The translations under genes were made by a program, and so were the position numbers. This document shows positions 33,131-46,207 of a stretch of 64,000 nt of DNA, piece by piece (within the stretch, counting starts at the first letter, position 1; every line of letters begins with the position of its first letter). The stretch lies in assembly GCA_963971305.1 (NCBI GenBank), contig OZ020308.1, forward strand, positions 23,775,275-23,839,274, written 5' to 3'. This DNA comes from Arcuatula senhousia (lineage: Eukaryota; Mollusca; Bivalvia; Mytilida; Mytilidae). The notes beneath the pieces were generated by a model, which was not told the DNA's origin, ran no database searches, and worked only from the letters and a program-made list of their open reading frames with translations.

Positions 33131-36100
33131 ATGTTTTTCAATGATTTTCATGAATATTTTTGTTTACTTTTTTACTGTCTTTTTTATAGGTAACATAACA
33201 GGAATTAAGTATTGCGCAACCGGAAGTCAGACTGTGACAGAGCTTGAAGCTAGATATTAAAACTTTGCTGGACTGTGATTGGATTATAATATCAAGACTG
33301 GATTATCATTGTATGTTTTCAAGTTTTTAAATGGATGTAGTTTAATAAAATAAGAATAAAATTTTCCCCATGATGGATAATTTTTTTGGGTGATTTTTCA
33401 AACAAGGATGAAATTTTCATTAACACCGGAGAAATTTGTATGTAAACATCCGCCAGCTGAACTCGGCATTCAACAGCTCTCTCAAAAGGCGGTCAACATA
33501 TGATTTGACACCACTTATTCAATGGGAAAAAGGTTACACCATATAGATTTAATTTTATTTACATCAAACACTCTTCAGGGAAAGGTTGAAAGACTGAAAA
33601 TAGTTGTTTGATTATAAAGGGGAAGCAATTACCATTATGTTCCCTATAGCCAAAATTATGTTTCTGTTTTTTCTTAACTCAAGCTTTTTATATCCACTTG
33701 TTTTGGTCTTATTTATTCATATCAAGTCTAATTGAAGTCCAGAGTCAAACCATCACTTAGTATTTCTGTTTTTGGGCTCAAATAAAACACATTTTGAAAA
33801 ATACATTGATTTCAATGGAATTTTATGCCGCAGTCACATTATTTGTCTTCTGTGTGTCTCTTCTTATCTAAATTACTTGCCGTACTTACTGAATAAGTCA
33901 TTTAGTAAAGCCCTACTCACAAAAGCTGAACAAACCTTTCATTGATTTCATTATTTTTTTCAACAGCTATGGACTTAGCACCAAAATCAACATTTGCGCC
34001 ATGAATGCATAAGAGGGGAAGAAAAATTATGGATCAATGATAGGCTTCAACTATGGTTTATAAAGCATTCTTGCTCATACGCAGGTAAATTTCTATCAAA
34101 TTCTGTATAACGTGTTGAAATATTTATGTTCATTTTTCTTTATTTACATATTGCGACGTGGCAGTTAAAAATATTTTTGACGGCCAATTTTCTAGGTACA
34201 CAATTTTCATTCCTTTTCATTGTTTAGAATAAATCCCCATTCAACTGCTCAATGTGGAAAATAAGTAGCAATACTATGTATCTTTCCTACTAAAAATATA
34301 AGAATAGAAAACATTGCTTAAAATTTTGTTTATTTAGACATTATGTGTTGTTATATTTTGTAGGATTTTCATCGTTGGCCGCAGCCAAACAGTAGACATT
34401 CTTAAATCACCACAGGAAGTTAAAAAAGAGGTACAAAGATTTGAAAACTTTACGTTATTCTTAAAAACAGATTAAATTACAAGAAAAAAGTGTTTCGCGA
34501 ACAAATGTCATGCAGGCCTAACAGTATAGGTAACATAACAGGAATTAAGTATTGCGCAACCGGAAGTCAGACTGTGACAGAGCTTGAAGCTAGATATTAA
34601 AACTTTGCTGGACTGTGATTGGATTATAATATCAAGACTGGATTATCATTGTATGTTTTCAAGTTTTTAAATGGATGTAGTTTAATAAAATAAGAATAAA
34701 ATTTTCCCCATGATGGATAATTTTTTTGGGTGATTTTTCAAACAAGGATGAAATTTTCATTAACACCGGAGAAATTTGTATGTAAACATCCGCCAGCTGA
34801 ACTCGGCATTCAACAGCTCTCTCAAAAGGCGGTCAACATATGATTTGACACCACTTATTCAATGGGAAAAAGGTTACACCATATAGATTTAATTTTATTT
34901 ACATCAAACACTCTTCAGGGAAAGGTTGAAAGACTGAAAATAGTTGTTTGATTATAAAGGGGAAGCAATTACCATTATGTTCCCTATAGCCAAAATTATG
35001 TTTCTGTTTTTTCTTAACTCAAGCTTTTTATATCCACTTGTTTTGGTCTTATTTATTCATATCAAGTCTAATTGAAGTCCAGAGTCAAACCATCACTTAG
35101 TATTTCTGTTTTTGGGCTCAAATAAAACACATTTTGAAAAATACATTGATTTCAATGGAATTTTATGCCGCAGTCACATTATTTGTCTTCTGTGTGTCTC
35201 TTCTTATCTAAATTACTTGCCGTACTTACTGAATAAGTCATTTAGTAAAGCCCTACTCACAAAAGCTGAACAAACCTTTCATTGATTTCATTATTTTTTT
35301 CAACAGCTATGGACTTAGCACCAAAATCAACATTTGCGCCATGAATGCATAAGAGGGGAAGAAAAATTATGGATCAATGATAGGCTTCAACTATGGTTTA
35401 TAAAGCATTCTTGCTCATACGCAGGTAAATTTCTATCAAATTCTGTATAACGTGTTGAAATATTTATGTTCATTTTTCTTTATTTACATATTGCGACGTG
35501 GCAGTTAAAAATATTTTTGACGGCCAATTTTCTAGGTACACAATTTTCATTCCTTTTCATTGTTTAGAATAAATCCCCATTCAACTGCTCAATGTGGAAA
35601 ATAAGTAGCAATACTATGTATCTTTCCTACTAAAAATATAAGAATAGAAAACATTGCTTAAAATTTTGTTTATTTAGACATTATGTGTTGTTATATTTTG
35701 TAGGATTTTCATCGTTGGCCGCAGCCAAACAGTAGACATTCTTAAATCACCACAGGAAGTTAAAAAAGAGGTACAAAGATTTGAAAACTTTACGTTATTC
35801 TTAAAAACAGATTAAATTACAAGAAAAAAGTGTTTCGCGAACAAATGTCATGCAGGCCTAACAGTATAGGTAACATAACAGGAATTAAGTATTGCGCAAC
35901 CGGAAGTCAGACTGTGACAGAGCTTGAAGCTAGATATTAAAACTTTGCTGGACTGTGATTGGATTATAATATCAAGACTGGATTATCATTGTATGTTTTC
36001 AAGTTTTTAAATGGATGTAGTTTAATAAAATAAGAATAAAATTTTCCCCATGATGGATAATTTTTTTGGGTGATTTTTCAAACAAGGATGAAATTTTCAT

Positions 36101-39100
36101 TAACACCGGAGAAATTTGTATGTAAACATCCGCCAGCTGAACTCGGCATTCAACAGCTCTCTCAAAAGGCGGTCAACATATGATTTGACACCACTTATTC
36201 AATGGGAAAAAGGTTACACCATATAGATTTAATTTTATTTACATCAAACACTCTTCAGGGAAAGGTTGAAAGACTGAAAATAGTTGTTTGATTATAAAGG
36301 GGAAGCAATTACCATTATGTTCCCTATAGCCAAAATTATGTTTCTGTTTTTTCTTAACTCAAGCTTTTTATATCCACTTGTTTTGGTCTTATTTATTCAT
36401 ATCAAGTCTAATTGAAGTCCAGAGTCAAACCATCACTTAGTATTTCTGTTTTTGGGCTCAAATAAAACACATTTTGAAAAATACATTGATTTCAATGGAA
36501 TTTTATGCCGCAGTCACATTATTTGTCTTCTGTGTGTCTCTTCTTATCTAAATTACTTGCCGTACTTACTGAATAAGTCATTTAGTAAAGCCCTACTCAC
36601 AAAAGCTGAACAAACCTTTCATTGATTTCATTATTTTTTTCAACAGCTATGGACTTAGCACCAAAATCAACATTTGCGCCATGAATGCATAAGAGGGGAA
36701 GAAAAATTATGGATCAATGATAGGCTTCAACTATGGTTTATAAAGCATTCTTGCTCATACGCAGGTAAATTTCTATCAAATTCTGTATAACGTGTTGAAA
36801 TATTTATGTTCATTTTTCTTTATTTACATATTGCGACGTGGCAGTTAAAAATATTTTTGACGGCCAATTTTCTAGGTACACAATTTTCATTCCTTTTCAT
36901 TGTTTAGAATAAATCCCCATTCAACTGCTCAATGTGGAAAATAAGTAGCAATACTATGTATCTTTCCTACTAAAAATATAAGAATAGAAAACATTGCTTA
37001 AAATTTTGTTTATTTAGACATTATGTGTTGTTATATTTTGTAGGATTTTCATCGTTGGCCGCAGCCAAACAGTAGACATTCTTAAATCACCACAGGAAGT
37101 TAAAAAAGAGGTACAAAGATTTGAAAACTTTACGTTATTCTTAAAAACAGATTAAATTACAAGAAAAAAGTGTTTCGCGAACAAATGTCATGCAGGCCTA
37201 ACAGTATAGGTAACATAACAGGAATTAAGTATTGCGCAACCGGAAGTCAGACTGTGACAGAGCTTGAAGCTAGATATTAAAACTTTGCTGGACTGTGATT
37301 GGATTATAATATCAAGACTGGATTATCATTGTATGTTTTCAAGTTTTTAAATGGATGTAGTTTAATAAAATAAGAATAAAATTTTCCCCATGATGGATAA
37401 TTTTTTTGGGTGATTTTTCAAACAAGGATGAAATTTTCATTAACACCGGAGAAATTTGTATGTAAACATCCGCCAGCTGAACTCGGCATTCAACAGCTCT
37501 CTCAAAAGGCGGTCAACATATGATTTGACACCACTTATTCAATGGGAAAAAGGTTACACCATATAGATTTAATTTTATTTACATCAAACACTCTTCAGGG
37601 AAAGGTTGAAAGACTGAAAATAGTTGTTTGATTATAAAGGGGAAGCAATTACCATTATGTTCCCTATAGCCAAAATTATGTTTCTGTTTTTTCTTAACTC
37701 AAGCTTTTTATATCCACTTGTTTTGGTCTTATTTATTCATATCAAGTCTAATTGAAGTCCAGAGTCAAACCATCACTTAGTATTTCTGTTTTTGGGCTCA
37801 AATAAAACACATTTTGAAAAATACATTGATTTCAATGGAATTTTATGCCGCAGTCACATTATTTGTCTTCTGTGTGTCTCTTCTTATCTAAATTACTTGC
37901 CGTACTTACTGAATAAGTCATTTAGTAAAGCCCTACTCACAAAAGCTGAACAAACCTTTCATTGATTTCATTATTTTTTTCAACAGCTATGGACTTAGCA
38001 CCAAAATCAACATTTGCGCCATGAATGCATAAGAGGGGAAGAAAAATTATGGATCAATGATAGGCTTCAACTATGGTTTATAAAGCATTCTTGCTCATAC
38101 GCAGGTAAATTTCTATCAAATTCTGTATAACGTGTTGAAATATTTATGTTCATTTTTCTTTATTTACATATTGCGACGTGGCAGTTAAAAATATTTTTGA
38201 CGGCCAATTTTCTAGGTACACAATTTTCATTCCTTTTCATTGTTTAGAATAAATCCCCATTCAACTGCTCAATGTGGAAAATAAGTAGCAATACTATGTA
38301 TCTTTCCTACTAAAAATATAAGAATAGAAAACATTGCTTAAAATTTTGTTTATTTAGACATTATGTGTTGTTATATTTTGTAGGATTTTCATCGTTGGCC
38401 GCAGCCAAACAGTAGACATTCTTAAATCACCACAGGAAGTTAAAAAAGAGGTACAAAGATTTGAAAACTTTACGTTATTCTTAAAAACAGATTAAATTAC
38501 AAGAAAAAAGTGTTTCGCGAACAAATGTCATGCAGGCCTAACAGTATAGGTAACATAACAGGAATTAAGTATTGCGCAACCGGAAGTCAGACTGTGACAG
38601 AGCTTGAAGCTAGATATTAAAACTTTGCTGGACTGTGATTGGATTATAATATCAAGACTGGATTATCATTGTATGTTTTCAAGTTTTTAAATGGATGTAG
38701 TTTAATAAAATAAGAATAAAATTTTCCCCATGATGGATAATTTTTTTGGGTGATTTTTCAAACAAGGATGAAATTTTCATTAACACCGGAGAAATTTGTA
38801 TGTAAACATCCGCCAGCTGAACTCGGCATTCAACAGCTCTCTCAAAAGGCGGTCAACATATGATTTGACACCACTTATTCAATGGGAAAAAGGTTACACC
38901 ATATAGATTTAATTTTATTTACATCAAACACTCTTCAGGGAAAGGTTGAAAGACTGAAAATAGTTGTTTGATTATAAAGGGGAAGCAATTACCATTATGT
39001 TCCCTATAGCCAAAATTATGTTTCTGTTTTTTCTTAACTCAAGCTTTTTATATCCACTTGTTTTGGTCTTATTTATTCATATCAAGTCTAATTGAAGTCC

Positions 39101-42100
39101 AGAGTCAAACCATCACTTAGTATTTCTGTTTTTGGGCTCAAATAAAACACATTTTGAAAAATACATTGATTTCAATGGAATTTTATGCCGCAGTCACATT
39201 ATTTGTCTTCTGTGTGTCTCTTCTTATCTAAATTACTTGCCGTACTTACTGAATAAGTCATTTAGTAAAGCCCTACTCACAAAAGCTGAACAAACCTTTC
39301 ATTGATTTCATTATTTTTTTCAACAGCTATGGACTTAGCACCAAAATCAACATTTGCGCCATGAATGCATAAGAGGGGAAGAAAAATTATGGATCAATGA
39401 TAGGCTTCAACTATGGTTTATAAAGCATTCTTGCTCATACGCAGGTAAATTTCTATCAAATTCTGTATAACGTGTTGAAATATTTATGTTCATTTTTCTT
39501 TATTTACATATTGCGACGTGGCAGTTAAAAATATTTTTGACGGCCAATTTTCTAGGTACACAATTTTCATTCCTTTTCATTGTTTAGAATAAATCCCCAT
39601 TCAACTGCTCAATGTGGAAAATAAGTAGCAATACTATGTATCTTTCCTACTAAAAATATAAGAATAGAAAACATTGCTTAAAATTTTGTTTATTTAGACA
39701 TTATGTGTTGTTATATTTTGTAGGATTTTCATCGTTGGCCGCAGCCAAACAGTAGACATTCTTAAATCACCACAGGAAGTTAAAAAAGAGGTACAAAGAT
39801 TTGAAAACTTTACGTTATTCTTAAAAACAGATTAAATTACAAGAAAAAAGTGTTTCGCGAACAAATGTCATGCAGGCCTAACAGTATAGGTAACATAACA
39901 GGAATTAAGTATTGCGCAACCGGAAGTCAGACTGTGACAGAGCTTGAAGCTAGATATTAAAACTTTGCTGGACTGTGATTGGATTATAATATCAAGACTG
40001 GATTATCATTGTATGTTTTCAAGTTTTTAAATGGATGTAGTTTAATAAAATAAGAATAAAATTTTCCCCATGATGGATAATTTTTTTGGGTGATTTTTCA
40101 AACAAGGATGAAATTTTCATTAACACCGGAGAAATTTGTATGTAAACATCCGCCAGCTGAACTCGGCATTCAACAGCTCTCTCAAAAGGCGGTCAACATA
40201 TGATTTGACACCACTTATTCAATGGGAAAAAGGTTACACCATATAGATTTAATTTTATTTACATCAAACACTCTTCAGGGAAAGGTTGAAAGACTGAAAA
40301 TAGTTGTTTGATTATAAAGGGGAAGCAATTACCATTATGTTCCCTATAGCCAAAATTATGTTTCTGTTTTTTCTTAACTCAAGCTTTTTATATCCACTTG
40401 TTTTGGTCTTATTTATTCATATCAAGTCTAATTGAAGTCCAGAGTCAAACCATCACTTAGTATTTCTGTTTTTGGGCTCAAATAAAACACATTTTGAAAA
40501 ATACATTGATTTCAATGGAATTTTATGCCGCAGTCACATTATTTGTCTTCTGTGTGTCTCTTCTTATCTAAATTACTTGCCGTACTTACTGAATAAGTCA
40601 TTTAGTAAAGCCCTACTCACAAAAGCTGAACAAACCTTTCATTGATTTCATTATTTTTTTCAACAGCTATGGACTTAGCACCAAAATCAACATTTGCGCC
40701 ATGAATGCATAAGAGGGGAAGAAAAATTATGGATCAATGATAGGCTTCAACTATGGTTTATAAAGCATTCTTGCTCATACGCAGGTAAATTTCTATCAAA
40801 TTCTGTATAACGTGTTGAAATATTTATGTTCATTTTTCTTTATTTACATATTGCGACGTGGCAGTTAAAAATATTTTTGACGGCCAATTTTCTAGGTACA
40901 CAATTTTCATTCCTTTTCATTGTTTAGAATAAATCCCCATTCAACTGCTCAATGTGGAAAATAAGTAGCAATACTATGTATCTTTCCTACTAAAAATATA
41001 AGAATAGAAAACATTGCTTAAAATTTTGTTTATTTAGACATTATGTGTTGTTATATTTTGTAGGATTTTCATCGTTGGCCGCAGCCAAACAGTAGACATT
41101 CTTAAATCACCACAGGAAGTTAAAAAAGAGGTACAAAGATTTGAAAACTTTACGTTATTCTTAAAAACAGATTAAATTACAAGAAAAAAGTGTTTCGCGA
41201 ACAAATGTCATGCAGGCCTAACAGTATAGGTAACATAACAGGAATTAAGTATTGCGCAACCGGAAGTCAGACTGTGACAGAGCTTGAAGCTAGATATTAA
41301 AACTTTGCTGGACTGTGATTGGATTATAATATCAAGACTGGATTATCATTGTATGTTTTCAAGTTTTTAAATGGATGTAGTTTAATAAAATAAGAATAAA
41401 ATTTTCCCCATGATGGATAATTTTTTTGGGTGATTTTTCAAACAAGGATGAAATTTTCATTAACACCGGAGAAATTTGTATGTAAACATCCGCCAGCTGA
41501 ACTCGGCATTCAACAGCTCTCTCAAAAGGCGGTCAACATATGATTTGACACCACTTATTCAATGGGAAAAAGGTTACACCATATAGATTTAATTTTATTT
41601 ACATCAAACACTCTTCAGGGAAAGGTTGAAAGACTGAAAATAGTTGTTTGATTATAAAGGGGAAGCAATTACCATTATGTTCCCTATAGCCAAAATTATG
41701 TTTCTGTTTTTTCTTAACTCAAGCTTTTTATATCCACTTGTTTTGGTCTTATTTATTCATATCAAGTCTAATTGAAGTCCAGAGTCAAACCATCACTTAG
41801 TATTTCTGTTTTTGGGCTCAAATAAAACACATTTTGAAAAATACATTGATTTCAATGGAATTTTATGCCGCAGTCACATTATTTGTCTTCTGTGTGTCTC
41901 TTCTTATCTAAATTACTTGCCGTACTTACTGAATAAGTCATTTAGTAAAGCCCTACTCACAAAAGCTGAACAAACCTTTCATTGATTTCATTATTTTTTT
42001 CAACAGCTATGGACTTAGCACCAAAATCAACATTTGCGCCATGAATGCATAAGAGGGGAAGAAAAATTATGGATCAATGATAGGCTTCAACTATGGTTTA

Positions 42101-43517
42101 TAAAGCATTCTTGCTCATACGCAGGTAAATTTCTATCAAATTCTGTATAACGTGTTGAAATATTTATGTTCATTTTTCTTTATTTACATATTGCGACGTG
42201 GCAGTTAAAAATATTTTTGACGGCCAATTTTCTAGGTACACAATTTTCATTCCTTTTCATTGTTTAGAATAAATCCCCATTCAACTGCTCAATGTGGAAA
42301 ATAAGTAGCAATACTATGTATCTTTCCTACTAAAAATATAAGAATAGAAAACATTGCTTAAAATTTTGTTTATTTAGACATTATGTGTTGTTATATTTTG
42401 TAGGATTTTCATCGTTGGCCGCAGCCAAACAGTAGACATTCTTAAATCACCACAGGAAGTTAAAAAAGAGGTACAAAGATTTGAAAACTTTACGTTATTC
42501 TTAAAAACAGATTAAATTACAAGAAAAAAGTGTTTCGCGAACAAATGTCATGCAGGCCTAACAGTATAGGTAACATAACAGGAATTAAGTATTGCGCAAC
42601 CGGAAGTCAGACTGTGACAGAGCTTGAAGCTAGATATTAAAACTTTGCTGGACTGTGATTGGATTATAATATCAAGACTGGATTATCATTGTATGTTTTC
42701 AAGTTTTTAAATGGATGTAGTTTAATAAAATAAGAATAAAATTTTCCCCATGATGGATAATTTTTTTGGGTGATTTTTCAAACAAGGATGAAATTTTCAT
42801 TAACACCGGAGAAATTTGTATGTAAACATCCGCCAGCTGAACTCGGCATTCAACAGCTCTCTCAAAAGGCGGTCAACATATGATTTGACACCACTTATTC
42901 AATGGGAAAAAGGTTACACCATATAGATTTAATTTTATTTACATCAAACACTCTTCAGGGAAAGGTTGAAAGACTGAAAATAGTTGTTTGATTATAAAGG
43001 GGAAGCAATTACCATTATGTTCCCTATAGCCAAAATTATGTTTCTGTTTTTTCTTAACTCAAGCTTTTTATATCCACTTGTTTTGGTCTTATTTATTCAT
43101 ATCAAGTCTAATTGAAGTCCAGAGTCAAACCATCACTTAGTATTTCTGTTTTTGGGCTCAAATAAAACACATTTTGAAAAATACATTGATTTCAATGGAA
43201 TTTTATGCCGCAGTCACATTATTTGTCTTCTGTGTGTCTCTTCTTATCTAAATTACTTGCCGTACTTACTGAATAAGTCATTTAGTAAAGCCCTACTCAC
43301 AAAAGCTGAACAAACCTTTCATTGATTTCATTATTTTTTTCAACAGCTATGGACTTAGCACCAAAATCAACATTTGCGCCATGAATGCATAAGAGGGGAA
43401 GAAAAATTATGGATCAATGATAGGCTTCAACTATGGTTTATAAAGCATTCTTGCTCATACGCAGGTAAATTTCTATCAAATTCTGTATAACGTGTTGAAA
43501 TATTTATGTTCATTTTT

Positions 43518-44837
43518 GTCTCGCCTGCGACGAATAGTCGCGGAAGGCGAGACATAGGTATTACTTTCCGGCGGCGACGGCGGCGGCGGCGACGGCGGCG
43601 GCGTAAACTTTTTTGTAAGACTTTTATGGACGATGAATTGCTTGAAAAGTATAATAGCTAGGCATCTGATATTTGGTATACAGATAGTTCAGGTTATGGT
43701 CTATGCAACTGTCACCATGCCGTTTGACCCTGACCCCATTTTCACGCTCCAGTGACTCTGTGAACTTAGGTCTTTTTTCAGGTCGTAAACTTTTTTGTAA
43801 GACTTTTGTGGACGATGAATTGCTTGAAAAGTATAATAGCTAGGCATCTGATATTTAGTATACAGACAGTTCAGGTTATGGTCTACCCAACTGTCGCCAT
43901 GCCATGTGACCCTGACCTCATTTTCACGCTCCAGTGACTCTGTGAACTTAGGTCTTTTTTCAGGCTGTAAACTTTTTTGTAAGACTTTTGTGGACGATGA
44001 ATTGCTTGAAAAGTATAATAGCTAGGCATCTGATATTTAGTATACAGACAGTTCAGGTTATGGTTTACACAACTGTCACCATGCCGTGTGACCCTGACCT
44101 CATTTTCACGCTCCAGTGACTCTGTGAACTTTGGTCTTTTTTCAGGCTGTAAACTTTTTTGTAAGACTTTTGTGGACGATGAATTGCTTGAAAAGTATAA
44201 TAGCTAGGCATCTGATATTTAGTATACAGACAGTTCAGGTTATGGTTTACACAACTGTCACCATGCCGTGTGACCCTGACCTCATTTTCACGCTCCAGTG
44301 ACTCTGTGAACTTTGGTCTTTTTTCAGGCTGTAAACTTTTTTGTAAGACTTTTGTGGACGATGAATTGCTTGAAAAGTATAATAGCTAGGCATCTGATAT
44401 TTAGTATACAGACAGTTCAGGTTATGGTCTATGCAACTGTCACCATGCCATGTGACCCTGACCCCATTTTCACGCTCCAGTGAATCTGTGAACTTAGGTC
44501 TTTTTCAGGCCGAAAAACTTTTTTGTAAGACTTTTATGGACAATAAATTGGTTAAACAGACAGTTGTGGTTATGGACAACGCAACTGTCACCATGCCATG
44601 TGACCATGACCCCATTTTTACGCTCCAGTGACTCTGTGAACTTAGGTCTTTTTTCAGACAGAAAACTTTTTGTAATACTTGTGTGGACAATGGATTGCTT
44701 GAATAGTATAATAACTAGGCATCTGTTATTAGGTATACTGACACTTTTTATGTTTATATCAAGAAATGAAAGCTTAGGTAGTTGATTTTAGCGATGGTGC
44801 CGGCAGGCGAGACATACTTTTAGTGGCCACACTTGTT
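43518..44837 (-). mobile_element. Helentron/HINE-like element with central tandem repeats
   Basis: It inserts exactly 1320 bp into satellite copy 8, between T and T of the unit, with no longer duplication. One terminus (43518-43555) is a strong hairpin (GTCTCGCCT-GCGAC-GAATA-GTCGC-GGA-AGGCGAGAC). A complementary subterminal motif GCAGGCGAGACA sits at 44803-44814, about 22 bp from the other end. T/T insertion, one terminal hairpin, short subterminal inverted repeats and a tandem-repeat core are the published features of Helentron-associated elements, including the bivalve 'pearl' type. No replication-helicase gene is present. A (GGC)n-rich tract is at 43570-43602. Confidence 0.6.
43603..44700 (+). 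repeat. 182-bp tandem repeat, about six units, core of the element
   Basis: GTAAACTTTTTTGTAAGACT recurs at 43603, 43785, 43967, 44149 and 44331, each exactly 182 bp apart, then as degraded copies near 44512 and 44661. Each unit has TTTTCACGCTCCAGTGACTC and CCATGCC(A/G)TGTGACC. Frames at 44431-44785 arise from it and are not genes. Confidence 0.92.
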
Positions 44838-45809
44838 CTTTATTTACATATTGCGACGTGGCAGTTAAAAATATTTTTGACGGCCAATTTTCTAGGTACA
44901 CAATTTTCATTCCTTTTCATTGTTTAGAATAAATCCCCATTCAACTGCTCAATGTGGAAAATAAGTAGCAATACTATGTATCTTTCCTACTAAAAATATA
45001 AGAATAGAAAACATTGCTTAAAATTTTGTTTATTTAGACATTATGTGTTGTTATATTTTGTAGGATTTTCATCGTTGGCCGCAGCCAAACAGTAGACATT
45101 CTTAAATCACCACAGGAAGTTAAAAAAGAGGTACAAAGATTTGAAAACTTTACGTTATTCTTAAAAACAGATTAAATTACAAGAAAAAAGTGTTTCGCGA
45201 ACAAATGTCATGCAGGCCTAACAGTATAGGTAACATAACAGGAATTAAGTATTGCGCAACCGGAAGTCAGACTGTGACAGAGCTTGAAGCTAGATATTAA
45301 AACTTTGCTGGACTGTGATTGGATTATAATATCAAGACTGGATTATCATTGTATGTTTTCAAGTTTTTAAATGGATGTAGTTTAATAAAATAAGAATAAA
45401 ATTTTCCCCATGATGGATAATTTTTTTGGGTGATTTTTCAAACAAGGATGAAATTTTCATTAACACCGGAGAAATTTGTATGTAAACATCCGCCAGCTGA
45501 ACTCGGCATTCAACAGCTCTCTCAAAAGGCGGTCAACATATGATTTGACACCACTTATTCAATGGGAAAAAGGTTACACCATATAGATTTAATTTTATTT
45601 ACATCAAACACTCTTCAGGGAAAGGTTGAAAGACTGAAAATAGTTGTTTGATTATAAAGGGGAAGCAATTACCATTATGTTCCCTATAGCCAAAATTATG
45701 TTTCTGTTTTTTCTTAACTCAAGCTTTTTATATCCACTTGTTTTGGTCTTATTTATTCATATCAAGTCTAATTGAAGTCCAGAGTCAAACCATCACTTAG
45801 TATTTCTGT

Positions 45810-45817
45810 TTTTGGGC
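45810..45817. repeat. 8-bp target duplication TTTTGGGC, left of the fold-back element
   Basis: Matches 59554-59561. The uninterrupted satellite unit has a single TTTTGGGC here, so the other eight copies serve as empty sites. Confidence 0.93.
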
Positions 45818-46207
45818 GGCTATTGGTACTTTGCGGAACGGAACGGAACGAAACGGAACGGAACGGAACAAGACATGGGGATCCATAAGGGGAAAATTTT
45901 TATTAATATATTTTTTTTAACTATGACAAGGACTTGCTTCTAAACTAGTCCTTGTGTATGAATTTCACATTTTTGTATCATAAATTAAAAGTTTTATAAA
46001 TCATCCCTACTTTAATAGTCTGTTCAGATATTTAAAGCTATATTTTAACATGGCCTTAAATAATTAGTAAACTAGTAAGTTGTCAACGCATAATGAAAGT
46101 CATTGCTGTCTCTCAGCCATTTTTTACTTAAATAAGACATATGTACATGAAGATAAATTTGAGAATACAATCTTGTTCCGTTTCGTTCCGTTAAATACCA
46201 TTACCCG

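Noticed and set aside
33967..34084. Coding exon in the satellite unit
   Set aside because: Splice signals look good but all three frames contain stops.
44431..44785. Overlapping 61-73-aa frames on both strands
   Set aside because: Derived from the 182-bp tandem repeat.
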